Part shown: positions 61,154 to 64,000 of the stretch, one piece after another
Layout of the letters: the number at the start of each line of letters is the position of its first letter
How positions within the stretch are numbered: position 1 is the stretch's first letter
Source of the DNA: JAIVJM01 sp963816985
Lineage (GTDB): Bacteria > Acidobacteriota > Blastocatellia > Pyrinomonadales > Pyrinomonadaceae
DNA length: 64,000 nt
Reading direction: 5' to 3'
NCBI GenBank assembly: GCA_963816985.1
Contig: CAWFMF010000004.1
Location: 4,973,832-5,037,831, forward strand
Translations under genes and position numbers: made by a program
The notes under the pieces: model-generated
The model's database searches: none
What the model was told of the DNA's origin: nothing
What the model saw: the letters and a program-made list of their open reading frames with translations, nothing else

Positions 61154-61972
61154 ATGAACAAGCTGCGCATTATTTTTCTCTCGACGCTCATCCTCGTGCT
61201 GCTCGGTGCGGGCCTCCCCATCACCCAGTCGCTCGCCAAGTGGGGCCATTCTTCGGTCGGCTCCCGGAAGAAGCAGAAGCACTACCGCCGCCACTCGCGC
61301 GCGTGGTGGCGACGTTACCGCGCACGCCAGCGCGCACGCCGCGAACGCGCTTTGATGCGCCGCCGCGCGCTCGCCGAGCGTCTCGCGTCGAACACTCCAA
61401 CGCCCGGCGGGGCCGCGCCCGGCTTAACGCGCGTCTCCTTCAGCCGCGTCCCCGCGCGCGCGACCGCGGCCCGCGCCCCGCAGCTCCCCTTCCAGCTCAC
61501 GCTCCCGCACAACTGGGGCGACGCGCGGAAGGCTTCCAACGGCGACACCCTCTTCAACGTCCGCACGCCCGACGGTCGGGCCGCCGGGACGGCTGTCATC
61601 TCCGCCGTCAAGATGTCCGCGACTGACGCCTCCTCGACGCCGAAGGCGAAGAGCGTGGGCGGGATGAGCGTCGCGGCGTTGCGCCGCACGGTGATTGACC
61701 GGATGGTGGCCGAAGGCGGGTGGGTGACGAACGACATGGTGCGCGAGATTCAGGGCCGCCGCGTCTTCGTCGTCTTCGCACAGACCGGCGCGCCGGGAGC
61801 GCCCACGCAGTCCTGGTCTTTCTACTTCACGGAGGTTGACGGTCGCGTCTACAGCCTCGCCACCAACACGCCCGTCGAGTTCGCCGCGCCCGTCGCCAGC
61901 GGCTCCGAGCAGGTCATGGCTTCGGTCAAGTCTTCGGGCAGCAGCAACCTCGCCGAGAAGCAGCAGCAGTAG
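61154..61972 (+). CDS. Secreted basic protein of unknown function between pilB and pilT
   Basis: 272 residues, starting 3 bases after pilB. A signal peptide (IIFLSTLILVLLGAGLPITQ) is followed by a strikingly Arg-rich stretch (RRYRARQRARRERALMRRRA, about residues 53-73). The C-terminal half is a folded domain (LPFQLTLPHNWGDARKASNG; VREIQGRRVFVVFAQTGAPG; WSFYFTEVDGRVYSLATNTP) of a kind seen in lipoproteins that probe for stress or peptidase-associated domains. No family recognised. Its position suggests a role with the pilus, perhaps at the periplasmic side. Confidence 0.72.
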   Translation: MNKLRIIFLSTLILVLLGAGLPITQSLAKWGHSSVGSRKKQKHYRRHSRAWWRRYRARQRARRERALMRRRALAERLASNTPTPGGAAPGLTRVSFSRVPARATAARAPQLPFQLTLPHNWGDARKASNGDTLFNVRTPDGRAAGTAVISAVKMSATDASSTPKAKSVGGMSVAALRRTVIDRMVAEGGWVTNDMVREIQGRRVFVVFAQTGAPGAPTQSWSFYFTEVDGRVYSLATNTPVEFAAPVASGSEQVMASVKSSGSSNLAEKQQQ

Positions 61973-62076
61973 TCCCACCCCTCCGGCTCGACACACGCGG
62001 GGCGGCGGCGCGCGGAAGTAGAAGCGCCGCCGCCCCACCACCAAAACCACCAACAACACAGGACACGGAAAGGCTT

Positions 62077-63276
62077 ATGACTGGTCAAGAGACAACGCAG
62101 GAGCCGCTCTCGCTCTCCGACTTGCTGAAGAAGCTCATCGAGCTCGGAGGCTCCGACCTTCACCTGACGACGAACACCGCGCCGCAGGTGCGTGTTGATG
62201 GTCATCTCCGCCCGCTCGAAGACGTGCGCGCGCTCACCTCCTCGGACACGAAGGCTCTGGCCTACAGCGTCCTGACCGACGCGCAGAAGCACCGCTTCGA
62301 GGAGGCGCTCGAACTCGACTTCTCCTTCGGCGTGCGCGGCCTCTCGCGCTTCCGCGCCAACCTCTTCAACCAGCGCGGCGCGGTCGGCGCGGTCTTCCGC
62401 GCCATCCCCTACGAGATCAAGTCGTTCGACACGCTCGGCCTGCCGTCGGTCGTCTCGCAGCTTTGCGATAAGCCGCGCGGGCTCATCCTCGTCACCGGCC
62501 CCACCGGCTCCGGTAAGTCAACGACGCTGGCCGCGATGATCAACAAGGTCAACCGCGAGCGCCACGAACACATCGTCACCATCGAAGACCCCATCGAGTT
62601 CCTGCACAGCCACAAGAGCTGCATCGTCAACCAGCGCGAGGTCGGGGCCGACACGCGCGGCTTCGCCGAGGCGCTCCGCACGGCGCTGCGTCAAGACCCG
62701 GACGTGGTGCTCGTCGGCGAAATGCGCGACCTCGAAACTATCGAGAGCGCGCTCCGCATCGCCGAGACGGGCCACTTGACCTTCGCCACCTTGCACACGA
62801 ACTCGGCGGCCTCGACCATCAACCGCATCATTGACGTCTTCCCCGCCTCGCAGCAGGCGCAGATTCGCGCGCAGCTCTCGCTCGTCCTCGAAGGCATCCT
62901 CTGCCAGTCTCTCATCCCGCGCTCGGACGGTCGCGGGCGCGCGATGGCTTTGGAAATCCTCGTCCCCAACCCCGGCATCCGCAACCTCATCCGCGAGGAC
63001 AAGATTCACCAGATTTACTCGATGATGCAGACGGGCCAAGGCAAGCACGGGATGCAGACCTTCAACCAAGCGCTCGCCACCCTCTACCACAAGCGGCTCA
63101 TCTCGATGGAGATGGCGATGCAGCGGTCGTCGAACGCCGACGAGCTGCGCGAGCTTATCGAGCACGGCGCGGGACTCAACACCGGCAACGGCGCGGGCGG
63201 CCCCGGCGGCAGGCCCGGCGCGCACCCCTCGCCCTACGCCCAGCCGCGCCCCGTCGGCGCGCGCCCCGTCAGATGA
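62077..63276 (+). CDS. pilT: Type IV pilus retraction ATPase PilT
   Basis: 399 residues. PilT depolymerises pili, driving twitching and DNA uptake. A complete hexameric ATPase: LIELGGSDLHLTTNTAPQVR, Walker A VTGPTGSGKSTTLAAMIN near residue 141, VTIEDPIEFLHSHKSCIVNQ, REVGADTRGFAEALRTALRQ, Walker B DVVLVGEMRDLETIESAL, HLTFATLHTNSAASTINRII, and LVLEGILCQSLIPRSDGRGR. The C-terminal extension is Gly/Pro/Arg-rich (GGPGGRPGAHPSPYAQPRPV). The start ATG 62077 has GGAAAGG close by. The frame is intact, unlike pilB and pilC on either side. Confidence 0.95.
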   Translation: MTGQETTQEPLSLSDLLKKLIELGGSDLHLTTNTAPQVRVDGHLRPLEDVRALTSSDTKALAYSVLTDAQKHRFEEALELDFSFGVRGLSRFRANLFNQRGAVGAVFRAIPYEIKSFDTLGLPSVVSQLCDKPRGLILVTGPTGSGKSTTLAAMINKVNRERHEHIVTIEDPIEFLHSHKSCIVNQREVGADTRGFAEALRTALRQDPDVVLVGEMRDLETIESALRIAETGHLTFATLHTNSAASTINRIIDVFPASQQAQIRAQLSLVLEGILCQSLIPRSDGRGRAMALEILVPNPGIRNLIREDKIHQIYSMMQTGQGKHGMQTFNQALATLYHKRLISMEMAMQRSSNADELRELIEHGAGLNTGNGAGGPGGRPGAHPSPYAQPRPVGARPVR

Positions 63277-63279
63277 GAA

Positions 63280-63400
63280 AAACCGTGAACCGTAAACCGT
63301 GACGAGTGACAGGAGAAAATCTGCTCCCTCGGTACAGTTCTCGGTTCATTGTTGATGGCTCTTTCCTGTCACCTGTCACGGTTCACCAGTCACGGTTTTT
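63280..63400. repeat. Palindromic repeat, tandem-oligomer type, between pilT and pilC
   Basis: AAAACCGTGAACCGTAAACC and GTGACGAGTGACAGGA units on the left face TCCTGTCACCTGTCACGG and TTCACCAGTCACGGTTTTT on the right. It is the same sequence family as the elements at 25.0 and 47.7 kb. Confidence 0.85.
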
Positions 63401-63412
63401 CGGAGTTCCTTC

Positions 63413-64000
63413 ATGCCCACATACGTTTTCAAAGGCCGTAACCGCGTCGGCGAGATGATCGTCGGCGAGCGCAACGCCGACAGCCGCGAGGTGCTGCGCC
63501 AACTCCTGCGCCGCGAGCAGGTGCAGCTCACCTCCGTCAAGGAGAAGGGGCGCGAGATCGCCGTCCCCAAGCTCGGCGGTCGCGGCAAGAAGGTGAAGGC
63601 CAAAGAGCTCTCCATCTTCACGCGCCAGTTCTCGGTGATGATTGACGCCGGACTCCCGCTCGTGCCATGCCTGGAAATCCTCGCGCAGCAGCAGGACAGC
63701 AAGAACTTCGCGCACGTCTGACGCAGGTGCGGCAGGCGTGGAAGAGGGCGCGACCCTGGCGGCGGCGATGGCTCGCCACCCGAAGGTCTTCGACCAGCTC
63801 TTCGTCAACATGATCGAGGCGGGCGAGGCGGGCGGTATTCTCGACCTCATCCTCCAGCGCCTCGACCTACATCGAGAAGATCGTCAAGCTCCGCCGCGAC
63901 GTCATCTCGGCGATGATCTACCCGGCGGCGGTCATCGTCATCGCGGTGGGGGTCATCGCGGTCATCATGGTCTTCGTCATCCCCTCGTTCCAGAGCATCT
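63413..64000 (+). pseudogene. pilC: Type IV pilus inner-membrane platform protein PilC, frameshifted and cut by the window end
   Basis: PilC is the polytopic platform on which PilB and PilT act. The start ATG 63413 gives TYVFKGRNRVGEMIVGERNA and AKELSIFTRQFSVMIDAGLP, LVPCLEILAQQQDSKNF. A TGA at 63719 ends that frame, but homology goes on through at least three shifts up to about 63870: VEEGATLAAAMARHPKVF, QLFVNMIEAGEAGGILDLIL, TYIEKIVKLRRDVISAMIYP, then the first membrane helix (AAVIVIAVGVIAVIMVFVIP). The C-terminal half is beyond the window. The cluster of shifts in 150 bases suggests local sequence error. Confidence 0.88.

Overview
This 64 kb window is GC-rich bacterial chromosome, densely coded on both strands. 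The content points to an Acidobacteriota-like genome, probably close to the Blastocatellia. The clues are the paired DUF1800/DUF1501 secreted proteins, TPR-rich secreted proteins, a sigma factor with a long-tailed anti-sigma factor, type IV pilus genes, and many intergenic palindromic repeats. The placement is an inference from gene style; there is no rRNA or marker set here to confirm it.

Layout. 0-9.7 kb: an MDR oxidoreductase (cut by the window edge), a LysR regulator, a small DUF4032-like protein, a broken glpD, a lipoprotein methyltransferase, a secreted helical protein, tRNA-Glu(UUC), a TPR lipid-envelope-type protein and an NfeD-like protein. 9.8-16 kb: a putative sigma-54 transcript, then lnt, prfB (with its programmed frameshift) and ftsK, followed by a DnaA-box-like cluster. 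16-20 kb: a helix-hairpin-helix lipoprotein, a mannose-6-phosphate isomerase-type cupin and comEC. 20-26 kb: a LysR regulator and a leuA-leuB-leuC-leuD operon, with leuA lacking its allosteric domain. 26-35 kb: ppc (interrupted by one amber codon), rlmD, two conserved hypotheticals, coaX, a glycosyltransferase and birA. 35-46 kb is the accessory stretch: a decayed type ISP restriction-modification gene with an AT-rich, multiply frameshifted core; a cyclase; two small membrane proteins leading into a CHAT-protease gene; a Vms1/eRF1-like protein; and three small unknown genes. 46-56 kb: DUF1501, DUF1800, an M28 peptidase, an acyl-CoA ligase and the anti-sigma/sigma pair. 56-58 kb: queE-queC. 57.7-64 kb: a TPR protein and the pilus motor genes pilB, pilT and pilC, the last cut by the window end.

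How they fit together. leuABCD covers the committed steps of leucine synthesis. coaX and birA supply CoA and biotinyl-enzymes. ComEC, the HhH protein and the PilB/PilT/PilC motor could form a natural-transformation apparatus. queE and queC are two steps of the preQ0 pathway for tRNA or DNA modification. The ISP remnant and the CHAT module suggest a defence or cell-death island.

Two window-wide features stand out. First, about sixteen intergenic palindromic elements of two architectures occur: nested GC-rich hairpins, and hairpins built from tandem 7-9-mers. Several of them supply or abut the stop codon of a gene, and one appears to be read as the N-terminus of QueC. Second, single-base lesions break otherwise well-conserved genes (glpD, ftsK, a lysR, a DUF1501 gene, a sigma factor, pilB, pilC). 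That pattern fits an indel-prone assembly better than real decay, except in the ISP gene.
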